A stretch of 64,000 bases of DNA, taken from assembly GCA_021292165.1 (NCBI GenBank), contig CM037878.1, positions 238,729,546-238,793,545 of the forward strand, read 5' to 3'. Below the pieces are notes generated by a model. That model had not been told where the DNA came from. It was given only the letters and a program-made list of their open reading frames with translations, and did no database searches. Shown here piece by piece: positions 1 to 11,455 of this stretch; positions within the stretch are counted from its first letter, which is position 1; every line of letters begins with the position of its first letter. The DNA is from Shinisaurus crocodilurus. Its lineage: Eukaryota; Chordata; Lepidosauria; Squamata; Shinisauridae. The translations under genes were made by a program, and so were the position numbers.

Positions 1-62
1 CGAGAGGGGGGGCGCTAAATATAATTCCGTCTAGGGCGCCAAACTGCCCTGCACCGGTCCTG
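1..62. mobile_element. hAT MITE, 3' end only (CAGGGCCGGTGC family)
   Basis: The window opens inside a short non-autonomous DNA element. The sequence ends with GCACCGGTCCTG at 51-62 and contains the GGGGCGCTAAATAT stretch seen in the complete copies at 8373-8537 and, inverted, at 11167-11455. The element is inserted in a CR1 3' end that begins directly after it. Its other terminus lies before the window. Confidence 0.75.
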
Positions 63-540
63 GAACCAAGTGTCCATCTAGTTCAGCATTCTGTTCACAC
101 AGTGGCCAACCAGATGCCCACAGGATCCCACAAGCAGGACATGAGTGCAACAGCATCCTCCCACCCATGTTCCCCAGCAACTGGTGTACATAGGCATACT
201 GCCTCTGATACTGGAGGAAGCATATAGCCATCAGAACTAGTAGCCATTGATAGCTTTCTCCTCCATGAATTTGTCCAATCCCCTTTTAAAGCCCTCCAAA
301 TTGGTGGGCATCACTACATCTTGTGGAAGTGAATTCCAAAGTTTAACTATGTGCCATGTGAAGAAGGACTTCCTTTTATCTGTCCTGAATCTCCCACCGA
401 TCAGCTCCATGGGATGACCCCAGGTTCTTGTATTATGAGAGAGGGAGAAAAATGTCTCCCTGTCCACTTTCTCCTCACCATGCATAATTCTGTGCACCTC
501 TGTCATGTCTCCCCTTACCTGCCTTTTTTCTAAGCTCTTG
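63..540 (-). mobile_element. CR1-type LINE, 3' end fragment
   Basis: Read on the minus strand, this is the 3' end of a CR1-like non-LTR retrotransposon. It includes the last part of the reverse-transcriptase ORF (237-506), with the conserved pattern GGRFRTDKRK, KLWNSLPQDVV and F-K-x-x-LDKFMEE. The 3' UTR follows, with the block about a lone hit to 'GGATCCCACAAGCAGGACAT' (plus strand). It closely matches the copies at 4608-5000 and 30531-31090. The usual 3' tail is missing because the hAT MITE at 1-62 interrupts it. This is not a host gene. Confidence 0.85.
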
Positions 541-794
541 CACCAGTGATACGTTGATGCGAGGGGCTGTTTGGGATGGGGGGGGAGTTGCCTACGTGAG
601 CCTTACAATTTATCCCAGTTCTTTATGTCATGGTGCGCGATTTGTGTTTCTCACTGTTCTTTCAAATCCCAAAGAGCTCAATGATGGAAGCTCAATATTT
701 TAATTGATATCTATTTCCTCCCAGTGCCCTGCATTACTCCCATTACACTTTTATCCCTGCCTCCAAGGAGCTCAGAGCAGTGCACATGGCTCCT

Positions 795-1290
795 CCACAC
801 TTTTATCCTGTCAACAGCCCTGTGTGGCTGAGGCTAGGTTAGGCTGAGAGACTCTGACCTGGTTTGCATGATCAAAACAGCTCACCATGGGTTGTTTAAG
901 CCACAGTGGGCTGTGGCGTGTGCCGGGCAGGATTTGCATATTCAACACCCAGCAGCAGCTCATCATGTCATGTCATCTCAGGGACCATGGGTTATGCAAC
1001 AACACACCATGGGTTAAGTGAGGATTATTTAACCCTCACATAACCCACAGTCCCCAGGTTCACATGATATGACAAGCTGCAGCCAGGCATTGAATATTCA
1101 AAATGGCTACACGCATGTGCCAGCATGCACCGCAGCCCACCGTGGCTTAAATAAATAAACCATGGTGAGCTGTTTGATCATGCGAACTGGCCCAGTGATT
1201 GGCCCAAGGTCACCAAGTGAGTTTCATGGTTGAATGCAGATTTGAACCCTGGCCTCCCTAGTCTTAGTCTAACACTAAACTCAGCCTTCC
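795..1290 (-). mobile_element. MIR-like SINE, antisense, split by a fold-back element
   Basis: The plus strand reads TTATCC, ACAGCCCTGTG, AGGCTGAGAGACTCTGACC, and then, after an insertion, GGCCCAAGGTCACC and GATTTGAACCC. This is the reverse complement of a MIR-like/CORE-type SINE with its B box at about 1240-1252. The two halves are separated by the fold-back repeat at about 857-1192. The SINE therefore predates that insertion. Confidence 0.65.
857..1192. mobile_element. Fold-back repeat, GGTTCGCA family
   Basis: The left side starts CCTGGTTTGCATGATCAAAA and the right side ends with GTTTGATCATGCGAACTGGC, so the ends are an imperfect inverted repeat. The inversion extends through most of the element (CAGCTCACCATGG against CCATGGTGAGCTG). 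It sits inside an older SINE. Related termini recur at 3772, 16903, 25889, 44026, 45502 and 56597. I cannot fix the target-site duplication here, so superfamily is open. Confidence 0.65.
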
Positions 1291-1880
1291 TGCACCCCTG
1301 GTACCCTCCATAATCCAACAACACATCTGAAGGGCACTAGGTGGGGGAAGGCCACCCCCATATTGGTCTCAGCCCAGATAGGGATCCCTGTGGCTGTTAC
1401 TGGTATTTGTAATGCTTTAAGGAGATGCATTCAGGCATCTCTATCATCCATCTAATTGTGTTTGTGTCGTGTTTTTAAGATTTAAAAAGACAGCCCACAA
1501 TTCAAGAGTTATGCAACTTGATTCTATTTGTCTGGGTCTGCATAGAGACAATGATTTCCTGTCCAGCTAAATATGTTAATTTATTCTTCAATGCTAAGAT
1601 GATTGTGTTATCACCCATTACTGTTGCTGTGAATGGACTTATTCTGCATATATGTAAGCACTAATTTAATTGTTAACAGACTATACTTTTCATATTTCAT
1701 TACCATTTGACCTCAGCTTTTGCAATTTTCTCTCTGTACCCTCCCCATTTCCCTGCTCTGGTAACTAAGGGTGACAGTGCATGCATCTGATGAGATGGAT
1801 TTTTTGTGTACAAAAGCTTACACCCAATTCTTAGTCTTTAAGGTGCTGCAAGTGCCTTTGTTAGTTCAAGTGTTAAGCAC
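1240..1880. other. Intergenic, nothing recognised
   Basis: Apart from the SINE remnant at the left edge, this AT-rich stretch shows no open reading frame with coding character, no splice-flanked exon and no repeat family that I can name. Confidence 0.5.
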
Positions 1881-1881
1881 T

Positions 1882-2018
1882 TTTAGGGTGTGCATGTTAG
1901 ACAGGGGGGGGAAATCCTTCAACTCCCAGAATTTCCCAGCTTGCTATACTGGCTGGGGAACTCTGGGAATTGTAGGATATATTTTTTTCTGTCTAAACAT
2001 GCATAGGATTGTACCCTT
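1882..2018. mobile_element. Fold-back MITE, GCATGTTTAGACAGA family
   Basis: The arms read GCATGTTAGACAGG, then CTTCAACTCCCAG, and return as CTGGGAATTGTAGG followed by CTGTCTAAACATGCATAGGA. The whole unit is a degenerate inverted repeat of about 135 bp. Full copies occur at 51726-51862 and 61346-61446, with partial ones at 5047-5125 and 42848-42950. Confidence 0.7.
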
Positions 2019-2454
2019 AAGCAAGTTGAAATAATGAGCTGGTGCATATTAGATTTGGGTCAGACTGTGTAAAATGTTTGTGTATAATATATTTATGGGT
2101 TGTTGTGTGTTGGCTTTAAAAAAAGAGAGAGAGAGAAATAAGCCTCAGTTCATTTTTAGTTTAGTTTAAGAATCCCGATAATCATAGTTCAAAACTGTAA
2201 AGGCTAAACATGGACCTAAATGGTATGATACACCATTGTTCCGCATACTGCATATGAATTTGTGAGGGTTCATTCAGCCCTGAAAATGAACCACATGACC
2301 GACTGTCAGAAGTTTCATAAGAGAAAACCGCAATGCTCCGCCTTGAAAAATATGCACCGTGCCCAGAGAGAGAAAAAGGTTCAGCTACTCCACTTGTCAA
2401 AAAAGTTTGAAAGGAGGCCCTAGGAAATTCCACACAAACTTCAGCTGGCTTCAC

Positions 2455-2650
2455 CTGTATAACAGTGCCTTTCATCCAAGGATATCAAAGTGGTTTTATA
2501 AATAGGAGCAAATGTTATTATCTCAGTTTCATAGGTGGAGAAACAGACAGTGATTAAGCACTTTGCCCAAGGCCACTTAAAGGAGGAGAATAGAACCCAG
2601 ACCTCCTGACTGAAACCACTGAAAAGCTCTACCTTGATACTCATCCACAA
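2455..2650 (-). mobile_element. MIR-like SINE, antisense
   Basis: The plus strand shows TTATTATCTCAGTTTCATAG, GGAGAAACAGA, GCCCAAGGCCAC and AGAACCCAGACCTCCTGAC, which is the order expected of an antisense MIR-type SINE (tail first, tRNA-like head last). The copy is diverged. Confidence 0.65.
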
Positions 2651-2699
2651 AGATAGAATTTTGCAGGTCTGACTGTTTCACTACCAATATTTTACCTGC

Positions 2700-3069
2700 A
2701 AATACTTTGTGGTTTTGGGGATTAGATGAAGAAGAAAAAGGAATCAGTCAGAGAAAGGAAAGACAATGCGGGAGGGTATTTTTGCTTTTCAGAGGCATGT
2801 GAAGTATGAAAAATGGAACATAAACAGAATGTTGCAAAATTCCAGATGGCATGAAGGCTCAGATGATGAGGGAAAATATATCCAAAGAAGCAACATGAAA
2901 TGTTCAAGGAAAAGATGTCCAGGGTAGATAAGAGAAGCATAACCAAATTGAATTTGCTATAAACTCAGTTACTTGTACTTCAACAAATATTTTTCACCAT
3001 TAACATAGCACATAACTGTAAAGAATAGGGTCACCCAAATTACACATACATGTAATACTTAAGAATCGC

Positions 3070-3108
<39 letters not shown>

Positions 3109-3770
3109 TAGTCCCCTGTTTCGATAAGCTGATCTATATTTATTTTTATATACGGTATCCTGGAAAATACGATTGTACAGATTACACAGATGCTTAACTT
3201 TAAATTTTACCTAATTTCTTCTTTACAAGAGCAACCCATTTATGTTATCAATTTTGTGGCTTTATAATAGCGCTTCACTATGTAATCCTAGGTCAAGACA
3301 ATGGTCAGTTCTTTAACTAGATCATCTATAACTAGCTAATTAGAAGGGGGGAACCAGAAAGACGCTGCGGAAATATTTGGAGAAGCAGCAGGATTAGTCA
3401 GACTCTGAGTTCCAAAATCTGGGGATGTGTTTGTACAAGACCTGGAATGTCAGGAAACCTATCTTGCAAAACAACTTAGAAAAATATTCAAAATGAGCAA
3501 AATAATATTGCTATGGTTAGTAGCGTTACTATGTCCAGAGGTTTCCAGGCACCTAGGAAAACAGATCCTAAATGAAAGAATTAACCATGAAGGTTTGTTG
3601 TGGATGATTGTTTGCATGCACATTTAGTAAGATAACGGTAACTCTCTTGACACAGTCAGAACCAGACAAAATGCTCTTGTCACACACCTTTCAGCTCTGA
3701 TCCAGCAAAGTGATACATTCCATTGATAGACAAAGCAAGGTCTAAGGGATCCTTTCTTCAGTTAGTAAAC
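2700..3770. other. Intergenic; one (ATT)n microsatellite
   Basis: The only structure seen here is a perfect ATT repeat at about 3068-3109, roughly 13 units. The rest is AT-rich without coding signals or a recognised repeat. A 66-residue plus-strand frame at 3427-3627 has no recognisable domain and no splice context, so I do not call it. Confidence 0.55.
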
Positions 3771-3771
3771 A

Positions 3772-4078
3772 TTGACCGGGTTCACACAACACGACCGTCC
3801 AGCATGGCTTAATTTACCCGCAAGAGCTGTCACATTGTGCCAGGCGCCAGTGGGTGCCATTTTTGCAGCCACAGCCGCCCAGCTTGCCATGTCGTGCAAA
3901 CCCAAGCAGCAGAGGTTGTTTGCTGCCTGGGTTTGCACAACACAACAAGCCACAGCAACCTGGGCATCTGTGGACACCATGCAGAAATGGCATCCATAGG
4001 TGTGCCTGGCATGATGCAACAGCCCCCACAGGTAAATTAAGCCACAGTGGGCAGTTGTGTCATGCGAACCAGGTCACC
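3772..4078. mobile_element. Fold-back repeat, GGTTCACACAACACGACC type
   Basis: The left end TGACCGGGTTCACACAAC is matched by the right end GTGTCATGCGAACCAGGTCA in inverted orientation. The interior has paired blocks (GTTGTTTGCTGCC and GGCAGCAAAC-like). Several overlapping frames on both strands are by-products of this inverted, GC-rich sequence and are not genes. Confidence 0.65.
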
Positions 4079-4344
4079 AAATTAACTGAAATGGCCTTCA
4101 CTTTAAATGCTGGCTCCCAGCCCACACCTGGGGAAGTGGTCCCCTGAGACCATTCATTTTCAGTTGAGCTATCCAGGGGCTTGAACTGTGACCCTTCTGG
4201 CCTGGGTCTGGGACCTAGCTTGGTGGTCTAGTTGATGCCCTTTTCCTGCATAAAAAGAACAGAGCTATGCAACATCAGGTCCTGCAGTTGGCAAGCAGTA
4301 TGATGAAGCCACTGGAGTAGACAGACTTGGTAGAAATACTAGAA

Positions 4345-4478
4345 CAGCCTCCCCCAACCGGGAGCTCCCCAGATGTGTTGGATTATTAAGTCCCATCATC
4401 CCCAGCTAGCATGGCATTGGCTGGGATTATGGGACTTGTATTCCAACACATCTGGAGGGCTTCAGGTTGGAGAAGCTG
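4345..4478. mobile_element. hAT-type palindromic MITE
   Basis: This inverted-repeat element starts CAGCCTCCCCC and ends GGAGAAGCTG, with arms CCAGATGTGTTGGATTA and CCAACACATCTGG. It is flanked by TACTAGAA (4337-4344) and TCCTAGAA (4479-4486), an 8-bp duplication with one mismatch, as hAT elements make. Confidence 0.8.
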
Positions 4479-4607
4479 TCCTAGAAGTTGACCTTCTGAC
4501 CTTGCTTGACCAATTGGGCAGCACTTGCTGCAATTTGGAATCAGCTTCCAGGTCCATGCACATAAGACCAAGATTCAGACAAGGCGTCCACAGCCTTTGC
4601 TGTGAAA

Positions 4608-5000
4608 TGAACATAAGAAGACCCATGCTGGATCAGACTAAGGATCCATCTAGTCCATCTAACCAGCAGTCTATAGCAACCCACTTGTAGGACATGAGTG
4701 CAATAGCACCAGCCCACTCATGCTCCCCAGCAACCAGTATACAGAGGCATACTGCCTCTGGTACTAGAAGTAGCATCTAGCCATCATGACTAGTAGCCTT
4801 TGATTGCCTTATCCTCCATGAATTTGTCTAATTCACTTTTAAAGCCATCCAAATTGGTAGCCCTTGCTACATCTTGTGGTAGCGAATTCCATAGTTTAAC
4901 TATGTGCTATGTGAAGGAGTACTTCCTTTTATCTGTCCTGAATCTCCCACCAATCAGCTTCATTTGATGACACTGGGTTCTAGTCTGATGAGAGCGTATA
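4608..5000 (-). mobile_element. CR1-type LINE, 3' end fragment
   Basis: On the plus strand it begins GAACATAAGAAGACCCATGC and runs through the same 3' UTR and ORF2 tail as 63-540, so the element is on the minus strand. It ends in the degenerate region that would encode the end of the reverse transcriptase. It is about 390 bp long and 5'-truncated. Confidence 0.85.
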
Positions 5001-5046
5001 TATTCTTAGCCTGAGGAGATCCAAGGGCCTTGTGCTGACACAATTA

Positions 5047-5125
5047 GAGTGCAATCTTCTGCATGTTTAGACAGAAAAAAGTCCTACAACTCCCAGCACT
5101 CCCCAGCCAGCCATGCTGACATCCA
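5047..5125. mobile_element. Half of a GCATGTTTAGACAGA fold-back MITE
   Basis: GTGCAATCTTCTGCATG, GTTTAGACAGAAAAAAGTCC and TACAACTCCCAGC match the left arm of the complete element at 51726-51862. The right arm is missing or too diverged to see. Confidence 0.65.
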
Positions 5126-5860
5126 ACAGGGAAAGTTGGCCTTGCTATGTAGCAACACCAAGTTGACTAAATTCAACTTGAACGGCAATGAAAAAGCTCA
5201 AAATATCATTAAATCACACACATATGGACACAAAGTGACAATATTCAAAATTCTCATAATATCAAAAAGTCACATCACTGAAAGAAAGGGTGATCATCAA
5301 GAAAAAGTTAATGAACATAGAAATTCATGGTCAAGTAGGACTTAGATGAGATCGTTGATGAACTTGAACTGTTTGTTCCCCAACCTCAGAATGTTCATAT
5401 CACATAAGACACCAAAGAGCAAATAGCGGCTAGAAAATGGAAGTTCCGTGAATTCTGATTATAATAATTATGATAAATCCATGATGGTGCCAATGCTATT
5501 TAATATTGTGTGTGTGTGTGTGTATAAAACAAACAAACAAAAAGGTATTTCAGAAATGCACTCAAGGCAGCTTACATTCAAAGCAATAATAAAGCATAAC
5601 CATCCAAAACCAGTAAAATCACTTTAAAACATCAGAATAAATGTTACATAATAAGAAGGTTACAACTCAGAAAATGTTTGAAATACTAGTGTATCATATA
5701 CATTTTTATATAGGATGATTTCAATCATATTGTACGTATTTGAGGATATAAATCCAAAAAATCACGTTCTAGCTGAATGGTGTATATTAGTTCATTTTGG
5801 TGGATAGCCTTGCAGGATTGGAGTGCAGATGATTTGGCTATTTCCCCCCTTCCCCAGTTT
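5126..5860. other. Intergenic, (TG)n tract only
   Basis: A short TG repeat lies at about 5508-5523. Otherwise there is no gene, no exon-like frame and no repeat family that I recognise. Confidence 0.45.
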
Positions 5861-5865
5861 TGAGT

Positions 5866-6060
5866 GTTAGGAAAACAGGAAGCTGCCTTATCCTGAGTTG
5901 GACCATTGGTACGTCTAACCCAGTATTGTCGACACTGACCGATAACAGCTCTCCAGGTTTTCAGGGAGGAGTTTTTCCAGCCCTCCCTAGAGATGCTGGG
6001 GATCGAACCTGGGATCTTCTGCATGCAAAGCATGTGCTCTATCACTGAGCTATGGCCCCA
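5866..6060 (-). mobile_element. tRNA-derived SINE, antisense
   Basis: The minus strand begins GGGGCCATAGCTCAGTGATA and carries a Pol III A box (TAGCTCAGTGATAGAGC) and B box (GGTTCGATCCC, around 6001-6011). The body then ends with the GGCAGCTTCCTGTTTTCCTA-type tail near 5870. Homologous copies lie at 22570-22950, 40612-40775 and 46380-46830. The tRNA-like head lacks a foldable complete cloverleaf, so this is a SINE and not a tRNA gene. Confidence 0.8.
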
Positions 6061-7040
6061 CAGAGTCTTTGCCCTGTTTGCTGTCACATTATCACAGATT
6101 GCACCTACATACTGAGACATCGTAGGGGTGTGCTGACTTAGCTCGCTACATGGTGTTAGAAAGCCCTTTAAGATGATGGGTATGTGAGTCATTCCCAGTC
6201 CTGTCCCCACTGAGCCTGTGGCCGTGACACACCCGGCCTGCCTCATTCTGTGTCATACCATATCTTTGCACAATACCCCACTCTACCCAGTCTTGCTAGT
6301 GTGGCAGTTTCTGGGCTAGCACATGCAAGTACACTGCTGCAACGTATGTGGGTTATCTCTCACAATCTGCTCTATGCTACAGGTGGCAACCCTGACACAG
6401 CTTTCATTGGACACTGTTCTCAACATTAATTAATCTGGGCTGCAGCTCAGAAGAGAAAGCCATTGCAGACTTATGCAGTCAGATCCTGTGCATGTTTACT
6501 CAGATATAGGTCCCATTGCTATCAATGAAAGTGATTTCCTGTTAAGTCAGGGGCCAGCAGCACATGGCCCATGGGCTGCATGCAACCCCCCATCATGGCC
6601 ATTTTTGAACCCATGCTCCCTTTGCTGTATTTGCCACCACAGTGGCAGCAAACTGCCCCCCCCCCCACACAATTCTTCAAGGAAACAGGGCATGTCAGAG
6701 CATGCACCATGTCTGGAGGCAGAATCGCTCTCCTAGAGGCCTCTCAGAAGCACAATTCTGCTTGTAAATGAGGCACTTTGTTTCCTTACAAAATTGTGTG
6801 GTGTTTGCCACCACTACCAGCATTGCCACAGCAGCAATTGGGGGGGGGGGGTGCCGCCCCCAGTAGGTTTCAAGGGATAGTGCAGCCCTCCAACCTCCAG
6901 AGGTTGCCCACGTGTGTATTAAATGTTACTAGGATTGCATCCTAAAATGGATGTTGCTGAGTAAAGATAACTAAGTTGAATAGGGAAATGTATGAATGTT
7001 TGTTTATGTAGATGAGGGACACGAAACACACTGGCTCTAA
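6061..7040. other. Intergenic; repeat remnants
   Basis: There is no gene. Traces of a fold-back repeat with GTGCATGTTTACTCAG and GGTCCCATTG lie at about 6466-6535. A poly-C and a poly-G run occur near 6655 and 6840. The two-strand frames at 6473-6771 are G/C-run artefacts. Confidence 0.45.
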
Positions 7041-7215
7041 CCAAGAGTGCCAACAGGCTTGGCTTGAGCAAATCACTGTCTCTTTGCCTTAATTTCTCAT
7101 CTTTAAAAGGGGAATTATCATGATCTGCATGCTGCATTGTATGAGCTGTTGTGAGGATAAACTAAATAAATATTGTGAAGTGCTTTTCACATTAAAAGTG
7201 CTATATACATAAATC
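7040..7215 (+). mobile_element. MIR-like SINE, 3' portion
   Basis: Sense-strand blocks AAATCACTGTCTCTTTGCCT, AATTTCTCATCTTTAAAA, TTGTGAGGATAAACTAAATA and AAAAGTGCTATATA are the central and 3' parts of a MIR-type SINE. No tRNA-like head is visible upstream. Confidence 0.7.
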
Positions 7216-7626
7216 AAATTAGAGAGAAAGCGATTTACTCCCACTTGTTTCACAAGCCAGTCACATTGCTTCTGCTTACTTACTGGGTCTTTATTTGCGC
7301 TCAGATTACTTATCTTTGCAGAAGAACATACCTGGTGCTCTGAAAACCAAAAGTATATTTATAAGTGTGCAACTTTGAACTGAAAAGGAATTAAAACTGA
7401 ACCTGGGTCCAGACAAGACACAAGTGGTGGTGGTGGAGGGTGGGAGGTCAGTGATTGCAGGCATCTTGCTGTCCTTTCAGTTAAGGTTCACATCCCAGAC
7501 TCTCAGTGGCATCCAGCACACTACAGGAGATATGAAAAAAATGGTAGTTCCGCCCAGCTGCTACTGGCCAATCCTGGAACACCACCTATGTCTCTGCCAT
7601 TATACACCTATTGCCAACCCTTAGAC

Positions 7627-7980
7627 CAGGGGTACAGAACCTCTTTCAGCCCAAGGGCCGAATTCCATTTCAGATAAATTTTCAGGGACTGCATTCCAGT
7701 GATGGGTGGGGCTGAAGGCAAAAGGGGTGTGGCCAAGATACAAGCTGTTGTAGCTTAAAGTTCTTACAGCTAGTAACTAAGCCTTGGGAGAGACAGTTCA
7801 ACCTCCTAGAATGGAGAAAAAACTACACAAAAGACAGGAAACCACAAAATAATTGGTGATTGGGGAAAAGAGGGTGAGGCCAAGGGAAGAGGGCATGGCT
7901 ATCTGGGCTACGCTGGCTGGGGCAAGCTGGGAGTTGTAGGCCAAAAACATCTGGGGACCCAAGGTTGGAGAACACTGCTG
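7627..7980. mobile_element. hAT-like MITE (CAGGGGTACAGAACC family), composite
   Basis: The unit begins CCAGGGGTACAGAACCTCTT and runs into GGCCGAATTCCATTTC. The same order is found at 50979-51258 and, more loosely, at 59898-60245. Its right part (about 7908-7979) is one arm of the palindromic GGACCCAAGGTTGGAGAA family, so this may be two elements joined. Boundaries are approximate. Confidence 0.5.
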
Positions 7981-8119
7981 TACAACATATGCCATGCAGT
8001 AACATTTGTGGCTTTCCTCTCCCAATGATGTAACTTCACAAGCTAGGAGGTGACCAAGGAGACAGGTTGCAGCACACATACTGAGAGGCACACTCCAGGA
8101 TTTCCTGCAACTTCACAAA

Positions 8120-8240
8120 GATGTCCTGTGATGTCCTACTTGTGGGTTTCCCGTGGGCAGCCGGTTGGCCACTGTGTGAACAAAATGCTGGACTAGATAG
8201 ATCCTTGGTGTGATCCATCATGCCTCTTCTTATGTTCTTA
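8120..8240 (+). mobile_element. CR1-type LINE, extreme 3' end
   Basis: CACTGTGTGAACAAAATGCT, GGACTAGATAGATCC and CTTCTTATGTTCTTA give the standard last hundred bases of the CR1 family seen at 30531-31090, in plus orientation. Confidence 0.75.
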
Positions 8241-8372
8241 GATTATGTATGAGTGTTTCCCAGAATCCTCTGCCACACTGCAGTGGATAATGGGGGAGAA
8301 CTTTTGGATGATGTGTTGCTTGAACATCTGCACAAGAGTTCAACAGATCACCTTGCTTAATCATCTTGTAGT

Positions 8373-8537
8373 CAGGGCCGGTGCTACCATTAGGCCAACT
8401 AGGCAGCTGCCTAGGGCGCAGGGCTAAAGGGGGTGCCAGAAACGCCTTGAAAAAAAAATACAGCGCTCTCAAGTGGGAAGGGGGGCGCTAAATATTTGAT
8501 CTTGCCTAGGGCACCAAACTGCCTTGCACCGGTCCTG
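8373..8537. mobile_element. Complete hAT MITE (CAGGGCCGGTGC family)
   Basis: The element is 165 bp. It starts CAGGGCCGGTGC and ends GCACCGGTCCTG, so 11 of 12 terminal bases pair. It is bounded by perfect 8-bp duplications CTTGTAGT at 8365-8372 and 8538-8545. The 8-bp size and CAGGG-type ends are diagnostic of the hAT superfamily. It has no coding capacity. Confidence 0.9.
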
Positions 8538-8545
8538 CTTGTAGT

Positions 8546-10059
8546 CCATAGACATTCGTACCAGTTGAGGAAAGGAGCTAAAATTCTAATACAGGGGTAC
8601 TCACTATTCATCATAGTGAGCTTCCTCAGGTTAAAATAACTGTCTGACCATCTCCAGGCAAGCAAATGGATGGTTCAGCTTGCTAAACTTTAGTGGCAAG
8701 CAGGTCAAAATTAGAGGGAGAGCCTGAGTACATGGGCCTACAATATCCTTTTTTGGATAATGAGCAACTGTTTTTGGTCAAAATACACAGTTGCCCCCTT
8801 TATTCCTAATTCCTAGAACCAACAATCAACACAACAGTTGGCACTCTTTTTGCTGGCTCAACCAAGACAGTGGAAAGAGCTTTTGCTCCCATAGCAACTG
8901 TCCACAGTACCATTGGGAAGGCCGAACACCCACTTTGAGGGCCAATGGCTGCCTTTTAATTTTTCTAGCAGTATAATTTGTAGGCTTTCAGCACAGAATT
9001 CTAGGTGTTCTCCCCTACACACCCCTTATTAAAATGCTTACGTATTTCCCAGGGAGGGGAAAACATGACAAAACAGTCGCATCATTTTATGGTAGTGTAT
9101 CTACCTAGCGATGTAATACAATGGTGCAGTTTCTAGTTGGGTCCAGCAGGTGGACCTGGGCTGAACACACAACAGAGCTATGCATAATCATTATGCCAGG
9201 GCTGAGTTGGTTTTCTTTCTTTTCTTTCGTTCTCCCCCCCTCCCCACCTCTCCTAGCAACACAAATCTGCAAAAGGAATAGAGCTATGTCAAACTGAGGG
9301 AGGAATGGTCATAGGAGATGCTCCCCTTCCTTTCTGATTATTCTGATTTAGTTTTCTGTGACAATTCAAGAAGCCAGGCATCATCTGCCTGCCTCAGTGA
9401 TTCATACAACAAGCTGCTTGATCAAAATATTGCTTGTCTGTGAATTCTTCAGTGGAGTCCATTTTATGGAGTTTCATCCACTGAATTCCTAGAAAGAAAT
9501 GAAGTTTACAATATGGGTACAGACAGGATGCTTATACAGTAGTACATAACACATAGACATTTTCCAGCCTGTTGTCCCCATTGTCAAGAACCCAGGGAGG
9601 GCCTTCCCTCCATTTCTGTATCATGTATTATAGTACACAGCAAGTATGAATGCGTGTAATTCTTGGAATCCATTAGGTACTGCTCAGAATCGCCAACTTT
9701 TGTGAGATAAGACATTTGAAGTGTTTTCCACTGCTGCAAGAATCACACAAATACCACTGTTCCTATAAACATCTTGAACCCTTCCTTGTGTTTTCAAAAT
9801 TTTTAAAAAACTTGATTATTTTTTTTAAACCTGCAGTGCTCTCTAAATCCATTCATTTTATCAGAATGCATATTTTAGACTGGGCATTGTGGCTACCTCT
9901 ATTATAGCATTCTATATTCATGAGCTGCTCCTAAAACTTCACCCCAGTGACTACTTACACTCACACCAATTGTTGTTTTGAGATTGTGCAAAAGGATGAA
10001 GGTAAAGTCAGGAGGAGAAAATAGGCAGTGAGATAGATCCAAGGCAGGGTGAATACAGC
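8546..10059. other. Intergenic, nothing recognised
   Basis: This is a stretch of about 1.5 kb with no gene or exon and no repeat that I can name. Base composition is average and there is no tandem structure apart from a pyrimidine run at about 9213-9245. Confidence 0.45.
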
Positions 10060-10405
10060 CAGGGCCGGCCCAAGACATTTTGCAGCCCGAGGCGAAAGAT
10101 AGGATGACATTGTCCCACTGCCATTCCATGTACAGAAGCCAACCAGACTGCCACTTGAATCTTGCTTCAACATGGGTGACAGACCAGCATCCTTCACTGC
10201 ACCTGAGGGCAGCAGACTACCTGGGGGGGGGGCAGGGCAGGCACCAAGGCCATCAACAATCTTTGCCAACTGGGATGCTAACATAGGAAGATGAGGGTGG
10301 CGTGGGGGTGTGTCAGGAGGAACAGCTGGAGGGGCTGCCTCCGTTCCCAAGCATCTGCCACCTGAGGCAGCTGCATCACCCTATCTAATGGTAGGGCCAG
10401 TTCTG
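10060..10405. mobile_element. hAT-like element (CAGGGCCGGCCC ends)
   Basis: The left end CAGGGCCGGCCCAAGAC and right end GGTAGGGCCAGTTCTG form partly matching inverted termini. The interior reads CACCTGAGGCAGCTGCATCA near the right side, a block shared with 37757-37800 and 46530-46560. I could not find a convincing 8-bp duplication, so the assignment rests on the ends. Confidence 0.55.
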
Positions 10406-11166
10406 ATTTACCACAGTGTGCATTTAACCAATTGGTAAGCAGGTCATCTGTATTGTCCTGCCAGGTGGTGAGGAACACCTTACCACACTTATACACTTGA
10501 TCAGAAATCTAGAGAAGTAGGGGAGCGGTAATATTCTCCTTGGTAAGAAAATACAGACAACCAGCTCACCAAGTGCTTGCCTACACACTGTGGTGAGTTG
10601 CCACTTGACAAATGTATTTACCCAGAGCAGGATTGGTGCTAGAGCAGGCAGGCAGACAGGCAAGAAATGGGCAGGAATTTAGGTCAGGCAGCTGGTTCTG
10701 AAAAAGAAGTAGGTCAAGGAAAGGCAGAGGTCCAAGGAAACAGGTGAGTGGTTACAGTGAATCAGTGAGTGTCCACAGTGTCCTACCAGCTGTTTCCCTC
10801 TGTTCCTTTTGCTGGAAAGCTGGGGCCAATGAGGACAGGGCAACCAAAGGAATCTCAGTTGCATCACATTGTGTAGTTGTTGGTGGTTGGAAAGCAAAAC
10901 CTGTCTCGCTGTTCTGGTCCACCATCAGTAGCTTGATAACTGTACATGTGGAGAAAGCCAACCTAAGCCCCCTTTCTGACACACACACACTCACCAAGGT
11001 GGGGGGAAGGAGACCCAGGGGGGGGGAGACAGCCAGTCTCCACAGAGACCAAAGGGGACAAACAACATCTGCATAGAATCGCCCCAGGGGGGAAGACAGG
11101 AAGCATCGCCAGGTTCGTCAATGCTCTCGTATATCAGCCCCATCTACATAAGACTTGAATACCTCG

Positions 11167-11455
11167 CAGGAACGGTGCAGGGCTGTTTGGCGCCCTAGGC
11201 CAAATTATATTTAGCGCCCCCCCTCTCGTGCCGTGGGGGGGCTCCGGAGCAAAGCAGCCCTGCTCTGCAACACACACACCCCCGCGCTGCCGCCGCACCA
11301 CCACCACCTACCTTCCCTCTGCCACCGCTGCTGGGAGGCGGCAGGCGGGGCAGGAGCGCGCCGGAGGCGAGGAAGGGGCGCAGAAACGCTGCACCCTCTT
11401 CCGCCACGCGCCCTAGGCAGCCGCCTGGGTCTGCCTAGCGGTAGCGCCGGCCCTG
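11167..11455. mobile_element. Complete hAT MITE, GC-rich interior
   Basis: This is a 289-bp element with ends CAGGAACGGTGCAGGG and TAGCGCCGGCCCTG, bounded by perfect 8-bp duplications ATACCTCG (11159-11166 and 11456-11463). It is an inverted relative of 8373-8537 but carries an extra very GC- and CpG-rich middle. The long two-strand frames at 11195-11501 result from that composition and are not genes. It is nested in the solo LTR. Confidence 0.88.

Noticed and set aside
6001..6060. tRNA gene
   Set aside because: It has A and B box-like sequence but is followed by a SINE body and tail, and recurs elsewhere.
5725..6246. 173-codon minus-strand frame
   Set aside because: It runs through a SINE and flanking sequence, with no recognisable domain.
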